NCBI GenBank assembly: GCA_023229795.1
Contig: JALNYP010000013.1
Coordinates: 4,547 to 68,546, forward strand
Source of the DNA: Syntrophobacterales bacterium
Lineage (GTDB): Bacteria > Desulfobacterota > Desulfobaccia > Desulfobaccales > 0-14-0-80-60-11
Length of the DNA: 64,000 nucleotides
Reading direction: 5' to 3'
Every line of letters starts with the position of its first letter. Within the stretch, counting starts at the first letter, position 1. Position numbers and translations under genes: made by a program. The notes beneath the pieces are model-generated. The model ran no database searches. It was given only the letters and a program-made list of their open reading frames with translations, and was not told where the DNA came from. Below are positions 25,097-32,350 of the stretch, piece after piece.

Positions 25097-25613
25097 GTTT
25101 TGACCTCCCATATCTGGCGTCATAGGAGTAGCCTTTCGTTAGAGATCTGAATGAAATCGAACCACGACTTGAGGGACGTGAAAACCAGGGTTCCTCCTGA
25201 TGAAATGCATCATTCGGAAGGCACGGAGAAACAAGGCCCCCGCCAAAATTTCGCCGGCTGGGGGATCTGCCCCTTGATCTCACCTCCTTTCCGGCCCATG
25301 ATGGATGGCAGGCGTCTTGCGCCAAAAAGTAACGATTGCGGACTGGGCCCCAAGGCCCCACCTCTGGAACCAAGTCCGCATTTATCCTCTATTTCAAGAT
25401 TCCTGCCAGAAAGCCTCACGGTCGGATCTATAGCTGATTTTGCTATAAAATTAGATATTTAGATTATTTTTTTGCTTTGGGTCGAATCAGACCGGAAGGT
25501 CGAATTGAAAATGGAGTGTCTGAAATAGGACTCTTAAAAAGGCGCAGGAGTAAAGAAATGCTGAGAGAGGGGCATAATTCAAGAAGATTGACGTATGTAT
25601 GAAAAAGGACCCC
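25097..25613. other. Leader region of the CoA-transferase operon, 517 nt
   Basis: Holds no convincing gene. An isolated strong ribosome-site-like AAAGGAGGTGAG occurs on the minus strand near 25290, without a credible reading frame behind it. An AT-rich stretch at 25430-25480 could carry a sigma-70-type promoter. A systematic look for -24/-12 boxes with correct spacing on the minus strand found none. Confidence 0.4.
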
Positions 25614-28280
25614 TCAGGGAGAGATAGTTTTTTTCAGGCCATAACGTTGAATTTTGCTGTAAAGCGTGCTCCGGGTCAATTGCAGTCGCCGGGCGGCCTC
25701 GTGTTTGTTCCAGTTGGCTTCCTGAAGCACCTGGAGGATCATGCGGCGCTCATTCTCTGCCAGGGAGGTGGAATGGGGAGGGGCCAAAACCTCCTTGAGA
25801 AAGCGCGGCAAGTGCCTGCGCCTGATGGTTTCGCCCTGGGTGATGATCACCGCATGATTGATGGCGTTCTCCAACTGGCGGACATTGCCCGGCCAATCGT
25901 AATCCATCAAGGCCTGCAAGGCGTTGGGGGAAATTTTCAGGATATTTTTCTTTTCTTTGAGATTGCACTTTTTTAAGAAATGCCAGCAAAGTAAAGGGAT
26001 ATCGTCTTTGCGCTCCCTCAAAGGCGGCAGGTGAATGGCGATGACATTAAGCCGATAATAGAGGTCATCCCGAAAATTTCCGGTTTCCACGGCCTTTTGG
26101 AGGTCCTGGTTTGTGGCGGCCAGCACCCTGACGTTGGCTTCGATCGCCCTTTCACCGCCTACCCGCTCAAAATAATGGTCCTGGAGGAATCGCAGCAGCA
26201 AGACCTGGGTGGCCGGGGAAATGTCACCGATTTCGTCGAGAAAAAGCGTCCCCCCGTGAGCCCGTTCGATGCGCCCTTTCTTCTGGCGGATGGCGCCGGT
26301 GAAAGAACCCTTTTCATGGCCAAAGAGTTCGCTTTCCAGCAGGGTGGGGGAATAGGCCGAGCAGTTGGCCACCACGAAGGGGCCTTTGCTGCGGTGGCTA
26401 TGTTGGTGAATCGCCTGAGCCGCCAGCTCTTTGCCGGTGCCGTTTTCCCCGGTGATGAGCACAGTGGCGTCGGAGACGGAGACCAGGTCGATGAGTTCAT
26501 AAACCTCTTGCATTTTTTGACTCCGGCCGATCAGTCCCCCATGAGAAATCTTGGTGGCCTGGTGATGGCGGAGTTGGTTGATTTCCGCTTCATGCAGGAC
26601 CAGGGAACGGACATGCCCCGCAGTCTGGTCCAGGAGGGCCTGGATGAAATGCAAATCCCCCTTGGGGTAGTCTAGGGGGCGGCGGGAGCCTACCAGGAAA
26701 AGACCGAGGCACTGCCGCTGCACCAGGAGGGGCAGCCCGAACCAGGAGGGGTAGATTTCCGAAATAATTTTAAAAAAGGCCGGTGTATGCGGGCCGTTGG
26801 CCACACTAAAAATCTGGGGGTCCTGAATCTTACCCAGATAACGAACAAAATCAGCCACCATGCCGGGCTGTTCCACGATGTGATCTATCCCCGGGGCCAG
26901 ATGCAGAAACTGGCTGCGGTCGGCATCCATTATGAGGAATAAGGGTTCGGATTCGGGGAAGATCTCTCCGGTCTTAGTTATTAAGGCCTCGATCAATTCC
27001 CGCAGAGAATCCTTGGCGTTCATCTGCCGGGAAATCTCAAAGAGGGTTTCCAACTGGTGCTGGGTTTTCTGCAGCTCCCGGGAACGGAAAGCCAGGGCCT
27101 CCTCCATTTTGCGCTTGTCGGTAACGTCTCGCTCCAGGCGAACGACGAGATCCACGACTCCCTGGTGGTCGAGCAGGGGGTAGGCCGAAATTTGCAGGAT
27201 GCGCTCCTGCCCCTGGGCATCGGGGTAGACTCGATCGCCAAACGCGGTTTGTTTCTCTCGAGCCGCCTGGAGTACCGGGCAAGAGATGCCTTCTTCCTTG
27301 CAGGGGCTGTGTCGATGGAGCATCACCAGGTAGCACGGTTTTCCCAAGACGGCCTGGTAATCCAGGCCCACCCGGCCCAGGAACGAGTCGTTCGCCTGGA
27401 CAATCCGGTAAGTCCGGGGATCAATGACCACCAAATTATCGGTAATGCCGTTGATAATTTTTTCCCGGAACTCTTTGGCGGAGCGCAGTTCCTTTTCCAC
27501 CTGTTTAAGATGGGTGATGTCGGTGGCAATGGCGATGGAGCCCAAAAAAAAACCGTTAACCATGAGCGGAGCCGCCGCCACCAGGCTTATCAAGGAGGAG
27601 CCGTCTTGCCGGCGCAGCGGGAGCTCATAGGAATCCGAAAAACCCTGGCGCCGCCGTTTCAACTGGGCCTTCCCCAACCGCACCCCATCCGCGGTGATAA
27701 AATCAAAGACCGGCCGCCCGATTATCTCTGCGACGCCGCCGTAACCCAACATGCGAGCCAGAAAGCCATTGGCGAAAGTCAAGTTATCCGCCGCGTCCAC
27801 GATGAAAATGCCCTCCCGGGCCAGTTCCACAATGGTGCGATATTTCTCTTCCGAAGTTTTGAGTTTGATCTCCAGACTTTTGCGCTGGGAAATATCACGC
27901 CCGTGCTCAATAGCCTGGACCGTGGCGCCATTGTCGTCTTTCACCGGATAGGCGTGCACTTCGAAAGGCCTCTGGCTGCCGTCCGGCAAGGAAACCAACA
28001 TCTCCCGCCGCTGCGGCTTTCCAGAGAGAAAAACCTTTTGAATGTGGCAGTCTGCGCAGACGGAGCTCCGGTGATAAAAGACTTCATAGCAGTGCTGACC
28101 GGCCAGTTGCGCCTCGGTGCGTTGATAAAATTGCAGCAGAGCCTGGTTCACTTTGAGAATGCGATAATCCTGGTCATAGATGGCCAAGGGGTCGGCAAAA
28201 CTGTCAAAAATCCTCAGAAAGAATTGCTTGGTGGCCGGGGCATCCTTCCCGTCTGAGTGGGGGTGGAGTTTGGCAGACAT
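25614..28280 (-). CDS. Multi-PAS/GAF sigma-54-dependent activator
   Basis: 888 residues. Three PAS domains (about 20-130, 145-265, 275-395; the second follows KLKTSEEKYRTIVELAREGIF), then a GAF domain (about 410-570), a sigma-54 AAA+ domain (Walker A GENGTGKE, contact loop GSFTGA, Walker B TLFLDEIGD) and a C-terminal Fis helix-turn-helix (KHEAARRLQLTRSTLYSKIQRYGL). Two PAS domains carry Cys clusters (SVCADCHIQ and SPCKEEGISCPV). The start at 28280 is preceded by GAGG; a longer in-frame start lacks one. Candidate targets are the CoA-transferase operon downstream and the plus-strand gene at 28442, which has a good -24/-12 promoter in the shared intergenic region. Confidence 0.9.
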   Translation of the reverse strand: MSAKLHPHSDGKDAPATKQFFLRIFDSFADPLAIYDQDYRILKVNQALLQFYQRTEAQLAGQHCYEVFYHRSSVCADCHIQKVFLSGKPQRREMLVSLPDGSQRPFEVHAYPVKDDNGATVQAIEHGRDISQRKSLEIKLKTSEEKYRTIVELAREGIFIVDAADNLTFANGFLARMLGYGGVAEIIGRPVFDFITADGVRLGKAQLKRRRQGFSDSYELPLRRQDGSSLISLVAAAPLMVNGFFLGSIAIATDITHLKQVEKELRSAKEFREKIINGITDNLVVIDPRTYRIVQANDSFLGRVGLDYQAVLGKPCYLVMLHRHSPCKEEGISCPVLQAAREKQTAFGDRVYPDAQGQERILQISAYPLLDHQGVVDLVVRLERDVTDKRKMEEALAFRSRELQKTQHQLETLFEISRQMNAKDSLRELIEALITKTGEIFPESEPLFLIMDADRSQFLHLAPGIDHIVEQPGMVADFVRYLGKIQDPQIFSVANGPHTPAFFKIISEIYPSWFGLPLLVQRQCLGLFLVGSRRPLDYPKGDLHFIQALLDQTAGHVRSLVLHEAEINQLRHHQATKISHGGLIGRSQKMQEVYELIDLVSVSDATVLITGENGTGKELAAQAIHQHSHRSKGPFVVANCSAYSPTLLESELFGHEKGSFTGAIRQKKGRIERAHGGTLFLDEIGDISPATQVLLLRFLQDHYFERVGGERAIEANVRVLAATNQDLQKAVETGNFRDDLYYRLNVIAIHLPPLRERKDDIPLLCWHFLKKCNLKEKKNILKISPNALQALMDYDWPGNVRQLENAINHAVIITQGETIRRRHLPRFLKEVLAPPHSTSLAENERRMILQVLQEANWNKHEAARRLQLTRSTLYSKIQRYGLKKTISP

Positions 28281-28352
28281 GGTAACCTCAAAACTGTCTA
28301 ATTTTTGGACGTTAGGGGGTCTGATATTAACCATAGTCCAAATTCCAATAAT

Positions 28353-28373
28353 TTGTCAAAGATAATCTGACAA
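28353..28373. promoter_or_regulatory. Palindrome TTGTCA-N9-TGACAA
   Basis: A perfect 6-bp inverted repeat with 9-nt centre, 14 nt upstream of the -24/-12 promoter at 28388 and about 70 nt from the start of the divergent activator gene. A site for that activator or another dimeric regulator is plausible. Confidence 0.4.
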
Positions 28374-28387
28374 GAATTAAGAAAAAT

Positions 28388-28402
28388 TGGCTCCAACTCT
28401 GC
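28388..28402 (+). promoter_or_regulatory. Sigma-54 (-24/-12) promoter
   Basis: TGGCTCCAACTCTGC followed by A matches TGGCAC-N5-TTGCA with two changes and correct spacing. It would start transcription near 28413, before the small DUF5320-like gene. Confidence 0.65.
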
Positions 28403-28441
28403 AATAAATTTTTTACCCTTGATTTCGGATTAAAGTAATTC

Positions 28442-28678
28442 TTGGTGCAAAGCGAGAGAAAAGGCTATTGGATTCCCGATTCAATTAGCGCAGAGGCATT
28501 GGGAAAATGCGGCCAGCAACTGTCCCAGGTCTGCACTTCCGGATGCAAAGGACCCGGCGCCGGACAAGAGCCGGAGCAGGCTAATGCCGACCTGGAGTCG
28601 CTACAGAAGGATCAAAGGGAATTGCAAAGGGAACTCGCATTGGTGGAAGCCAGGATTAAGGATTTAGGATCCAAATAG
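28442..28678 (+). CDS. Small DUF5320-like protein with C-terminal coiled coil
   Basis: 78 residues. The middle has Cys in GKCGQQLSQVCTSGCKGPG; the C-terminus is a coiled coil (ADLESLQKDQRELQRELALVEARI) like that of the protein at 4155-4469. The start is TTG at 28442 or GTG at 28445; neither has a clear ribosome site. A sigma-54-type promoter lies 40 nt upstream. The role is unknown; relatives accompany NifX-like genes. Confidence 0.55.
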   Translation: MVQSERKGYWIPDSISAEALGKCGQQLSQVCTSGCKGPGAGQEPEQANADLESLQKDQRELQRELALVEARIKDLGSK

Positions 28679-28734
28679 GAAACTTCCAAATTTTTTTGAA
28701 ATTAAGAACTAATAGGGAAAGGAGGTGAATCAGC

Positions 28735-28815
28735 TTGTGTACGCCCAGAGAGACGCAGCATCCGGAGCCGGTATGTCGTTGTGACTTGTCAGGGTTTGCC
28801 GCACGGTTCATTTAG
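28735..28815 (+). CDS. 26-residue Cys-containing peptide
   Basis: A very strong ribosome site (AAAGGAGGTGA at 28719-28729) is followed after 5 nt by TTG and a frame MCTPRETQHPEPVCRCDLSG that ends FAARFI at a TAG. The start and the CxC with a following aromatic/Arg end recall the N-terminus of short Cys/Gly-rich proteins found near DUF5320 genes, here cut short. It may be a genuine micropeptide or the stump of a longer gene. Confidence 0.35.
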   Translation: MCTPRETQHPEPVCRCDLSGFAARFI

Positions 28816-28856
28816 GAAAAATCTAACCTCCAGCATTTTTATTCTCCTTTGAAGGT

Positions 28857-30593
28857 TTATTCTTTAGCGACTGCCGCCATGCGAGAGAGCATCTGCTCCG
28901 GGGGCAGGTAATCCACCAGGCGCAGGCTCTGGCATTCGTTCCCGCGGCCGTCCAGAAAAACCACCGTGGGCACGCCCTTGACCCCGTACTCTCCGAGCAA
29001 ACGGGTGTGCACGGGGTTCCCTTTCTGGGTCAGGTCAACCTTGAGCATGACAAAATCCTGGCCGGCCCGTTTCACCACCTCGGGGTTATGAAAGGTGATC
29101 TCATCCAATTCCCGGCAGGGGGAGCACCAGGTGGCGTAAAAATCGATGATCACGGGCTTGTGGGTTTCTCTGGCCGTCGTCAAGAGCTGATCCGAATACG
29201 GTTGCCAGGTTACTCCCGGACCACGTAGGGCCCAGGACCCCACCAGGAAGGTGGCAACTACCACCCCCAATAGTGCGGCGACGGTCTTGAGCCACTGGAA
29301 ACTCCGGAATGCCGCAGTGGTGCGGTCTAACCACCCCAGGTGCACGGCCGCAGCCAAAGCCACCGCGGCCAGCAGGAGCACCGCCACGGATTCCGGCAGC
29401 AGCGGCCGGATAAAGTAGGCGGCCATGCCCACCAGGACCCAGCCCATGAGCTTGCGCACCCAAAGCATCCACTCCCCGGCCCGCGGCAGTTTCTCCAGGC
29501 TGCCGGAAAACATGGCCAAGGTGAACAGGGGCAGGCCCAAGCCCAGGCTTAGAGTAAAAAAGACCAAAAAGCCCAGCAAGGGAGAGCCCATACTGGCCAC
29601 CCAGGTGAGCAAGCCCAGCACGAAGGGACCGATACAGGGAGCGGCTACCAGCCCCAGGGTCAATCCCATGAACAAACTGCCGAAATAACCCGCATAAGAT
29701 TTGGCGGCGGCCTGGGTAAGACCGCTTGGCAGGCGCAGTTCCCAGAACCCGAAGAGGCTGGTGGCAAAGAAGACCAGGATGGCCGCCACCGCCAGCAACA
29801 CCACGGGATTTTGCAGCATGGCCCCCATGAGGCCGCCGGTTAAGGCCGCCGCCACGCCCAGGATAGAGTTGGTCAGGGCCAGCCCCGCCAGGTAAAAGAG
29901 GCCGTGCACTACCAGGCGCCCTTGTCCCTGGCCGCTCTTACCGCCAAAATAAGAGACGGTGATGGGGAGCAAGGGATAAACGCAAGGCGTCAGGTTGAGG
30001 GCCATGCCGCCCGCGAAGATGCCCAGCATGGTCCAAAGCATGCCCCAACCGAAAAGCAAGCCAGGGGCAAAGGCCTCCGGCGCATAATCGCACAGACCCA
30101 AGGGATCACTGGCCACCGGCAGTCCCTGGCTTTGCCATTCCGGGAACCCTAAAGGATCACGATAGATGTTTTTGTAACCGAGCTTTACGGCCACCCGGGC
30201 CGCCGAGTCACTGCGGACTCAGGTCAGGCCCGCTCAGTAAAAGACGATAGGTCGGTCCTTGTCTGGCCCCAGGAACTTGGCCAGGGCACCCCGGGAGCGC
30301 CACCGCGACCAGGTGGTGGGCTCTATGGGAAAGTTCACGGCGCCCTTCATATGGCCGGTGCGATATTCCCAATCCTGTCTGGTGTCCACTAACAAGAGTT
30401 TGCCGGGGTCCTGCCGGTAGCGCTCTGCCAGTTCCTCGGTAGTTATCAGGCGATAGCCGCCGCTCCGGGCTTCGGCCTTGACGTCCTCCCAGGTAGCCTC
30501 TTGGACGATTATCGGCCGCTGGAGATGCCAAAGGACCCCCAACGTCAGGGCCGCGGCCACCAGGGCCAACAGTGTGGTTCCCTTGCGTTGCAT
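28857..30593 (-). CDS. Rhodanese-DsbD-thioredoxin fusion with two selenocysteines (UGA at 120 and 125)
   Basis: One frame of 578 residues if two UGA codons (30234-30236 and 30219-30221) are read as Sec. N-terminal membrane anchor (TTLLALVAAALTLGVLW), then a rhodanese domain whose active loop reads PIVFY-U-AGLT-U-VRS and continues AARVAVKLGYKNIY. Many such rhodaneses have Cys-x4-Cys at this place. After the rhodanese comes a DsbD membrane domain with its two intramembrane Cys (LNLTPCVYPLLP and LVAAPCIGPFVL), then a thioredoxin domain with WCSPC. DsbD proteins carry reducing power from the cytoplasm across the membrane; here it would feed a Sec-based sulfur/selenium-transfer or reductase site on the outside. 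Hairpins with G in the second loop position follow both UGAs. The gene follows a 150-residue protein by 18 nt. Read without Sec it would be two broken genes. Confidence 0.85.
30187..30203 (-). promoter_or_regulatory. SECIS-like hairpin for the second UGA of the rhodanese fusion
   Basis: In the mRNA, CGGCC/GGCCG plus a G-U pair close a CGGGU loop. The loop begins 21 nt after the UGA at 30219-30221, in the range known for bacterial SECIS elements. Confidence 0.55.
30203..30223 (-). promoter_or_regulatory. SECIS-like hairpin for the first UGA of the rhodanese fusion
   Basis: In the mRNA, CC-GAGUC pairs with GACUC-GG, leaving one bulged U in the 5' arm, around a CGCAGU loop. The loop begins 18 nt after the UGA at 30234-30236. 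An outer GGGCC/GGCCC stem can extend it. A bulged U in the stem and G/U in the loop are features of the E. coli fdhF SECIS. Confidence 0.6.
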
Positions 30594-30611
30594 TTGCCTG
30601 CCTCGATGCGG

Positions 30612-31064
30612 TTAAGATATTTTTCCTTCCCTCGACAATTTGGACATGAGGAAATTGGCTCCTCGCTCAGACAGCCCGAGCTGATGGGCCAGGTCCTCAG
30701 GGCCCAAGGGGCCGCGCTTTTTGGCCAGCGAGACTACCTCGTTTTCCAGTTCGTCCAGCCAATCTTCAAACAGGACCAGGAGTTCCGGGTCGGCGACGGC
30801 CATCAGTTGCCGTGATTGCGCCACCCGGTTCACCAGCTTTTGACACATGTGCGTTGGATCGACACCTTCGTCCAGGCATTCCGCCAGTCAGAGGTGCACC
30901 ATGCTGGCCACCTGGTCATCACTGGCGCCGCCGATGAGATTGACCACGAAGTTCAGCCGATCCTCATCCGTAACCAGAGGCAGGATTTTTTTCAACGCCG
31001 CCCCAATTTCCGTAAGAGCTTTTTCCGGAGTCATGCGGTCTAAACGTTCTTGAATGCCGGCCAT
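30612..31064 (-). CDS. Helical protein with an in-frame UGA (possible selenoprotein)
   Basis: From the ATG at 31064 (GGGAGGTG upstream) the frame runs MAGIQERLDRMTPEKALTEI ... QVASMVHL, meets UGA at 30888-30890 (codon 59), and continues in the same frame LAECLDEGVDPTHMCQKLV ... to a stop at 30612, 150 residues in all. The composition and helical periodicity continue across the UGA, and two Cys follow it. The C-terminus (GPLGPEDLAHQLGLSERGANFLMSKL) resembles a winged-helix segment. No family is recognised. The gene lies between an arsR gene (22 nt) and the double-Sec rhodanese fusion (18 nt). The UGA could encode Sec or be a nonsense mutation; no homolog with Cys there is known to me. Confidence 0.5.
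30861..30872 (-). promoter_or_regulatory. Weak SECIS-like hairpin behind the UGA at 30888-30890
   Basis: GAC-GAAGGU-GUC, a 3-bp stem (extendable by UG/CA across a bulge) with a loop starting with G and containing GGU, begins 15 nt after the UGA. Spacing suits a bacterial SECIS but the stem is short. Confidence 0.3.
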
Positions 31065-31086
31065 ATTGATGAAACACCTCCCCCGA

Positions 31087-31422
31087 TTAAAAGGTTGTCC
31101 TGGCAGCCAACAAATCTGTGGCCAATTCTTTTAACGCTTCCATGATCGTCAGAATTCTGGAGTCGGCGATTTCGTAATACACGAAGGGGCCGCTCCGTTC
31201 CACCTTGACCAGCAGAGCCCGCCGCAATTCCTTCAGATGATGGGAGACCAAGGGCTGAGACAGGTTCAGTTCTTCGACGATGCTGGAAACAGACTTCTTC
31301 TCGTTGTTGACGCATAGCAATATCCGCAAGCGGTTTTCATCCCCGAGGCTCTTGGCTACAAAGGCAACTGTCTGGAGGTAATCCTCCAATGTCATCATTT
31401 TTTCACGACTCGGTTGCGCCAA
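31087..31422 (-). CDS. ArsR-family winged-helix repressor
   Basis: 111 residues with the ArsR/SmtB fold: FVAKSLGDENRLRILLCVNN, then the recognition helices SSIVEELNLSQPLVSHHLKELRRA and the wing VKVERSGPFVYYEI. There is no CxC metal motif in the recognition helix (SVSSIVEELN); the one Cys (LLCVNN) could still take part in sensing. The start is TTG at 31422 behind GGGAGG. It precedes the UGA-containing gene and the rhodanese fusion, so it likely controls them, perhaps through the palindrome at 31810-31835. Confidence 0.85.
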   Translation of the reverse strand: MAQPSREKMMTLEDYLQTVAFVAKSLGDENRLRILLCVNNEKKSVSSIVEELNLSQPLVSHHLKELRRALLVKVERSGPFVYYEIADSRILTIMEALKELATDLLAARTTF

Positions 31423-31503
31423 GGCGACCTCCCACTTTGCTGGTGACGGTCACTTCTCTGTGATCGAACCAGCGATCTTCCCTACATGTTCGGTTATTCG
31501 ACC

Positions 31504-31695
31504 TCACAGTTTTGCCCCGCCTTCTTCAAAGCCGGGGTAGTTCTCCACTAATTCCGTAAGGTTTATCTGGCCGCCGGACAGTCCCTTTTCAATCAGGACT
31601 GTCTTCAGCGCCGCTCTCATGGCATAAATCCCGGCGCTGAGCCCGCCGGGGCCGCCGCCCACGATGACGAGATCATAGACTTTTTTTTCTGACAT
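31504..31695 (-). pseudogene. N-terminal fragment of a thioredoxin reductase (TrxB)
   Basis: 63 codons behind GGAGAA: YDLVIVGGGPGGLSAGIYAMRA and LSGGQINLTELVENYPGF are the FAD-binding start of TrxB. The frame ends at a UGA after GGAKL and nothing recognisable as the NADPH domain or CxxC follows before the arsR gene. It is therefore a truncated copy at the head of the operon. The UGA does not correspond to a catalytic position, so Sec is not suggested. Confidence 0.75.
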
Positions 31696-32350
31696 CTGAT
31701 TTCTCCAGGCAATTTTTCTTAGATGTGGGAGTCTTCGTCTTCAGCCTTAATGTGCGAGCAGGCAATCGAATAAAATATATTAATATCCATTTATACATTG
31801 TTTAGATATTATATCAAGATAAAAATTTTGATATATCGGGAGAACTAACAAAACCATAGGCCTCGACCAATTTGCAGAACTTGACATATACCACTGGCCC
31901 TCTGCAGAATCCTGGACCAGCGAGTGTCCTGGTGTATGCTTGAGTGTTTGCGAAAGTTACCTCTTCATTGAAATATGTGCTATCATGCTGCCCATGGGAC
32001 CATTTGGCTGCAATAAAGAGGAAGCTTTCCAGGATTAAACCAGGAAAGAGAAGTCGCCAGAACCGTTTTTGGAATGCAGTGGCCCGGGTTGCTATATAAT
32101 TGCGAATTAATTCAGTACGTTAATCATTTTCTTCGGCCCTGAATCCGAAGATAGTGAAGGCGCAAAAAAGAATTTGATGTGATTATCCGTTTAATGATTG
32201 CTTTGGGAGTCGCCGAAGTAGTAGTAAGAATTTTCACCCCCCGAGAAGTGGCCCCGATTGGTTTCCGGTTTGATCCCGATTTAAATAATTTTAGCCAGAT
32301 GTCGATTGATCTTAAGTTGTTATTTCGCATCTAGCCGAGTGGGGTTCGAA
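31696..32350. other. Divergent intergenic region, about 650 nt
   Basis: Contains the AT-rich palindrome at 31810-31835. From about 32160 to 32334 a plus-strand frame (FDVIIRLMIALGVAEVVVRI ... IDLKLLFRI) has a protein-like composition but lacks a start context and a known family; it may be the tail of a lost gene. No other feature seen. Confidence 0.35.
31810..31835. promoter_or_regulatory. Palindromic operator candidate for the ArsR-type repressor
   Basis: TATATCAA and TTGATATA form a perfect 8-bp inverted repeat with a 10-nt centre, in AT-rich DNA 115 nt upstream of the truncated trxB. AT-rich dyads of this type are usual ArsR/SmtB operators. Confidence 0.45.

Noticed and set aside
25097..25613. 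Sigma-54 promoter for the CoA-transferase operon
   Set aside because: All candidate GG/GC pairs on the minus strand have the wrong spacing, so control by the adjacent activator remains unsupported at this site.
31504..31695. UGA at the end of the TrxB fragment as a possible Sec codon
   Set aside because: It does not fall at a Cys position of TrxB, and the sequence after it has no TrxB similarity before the next stop.
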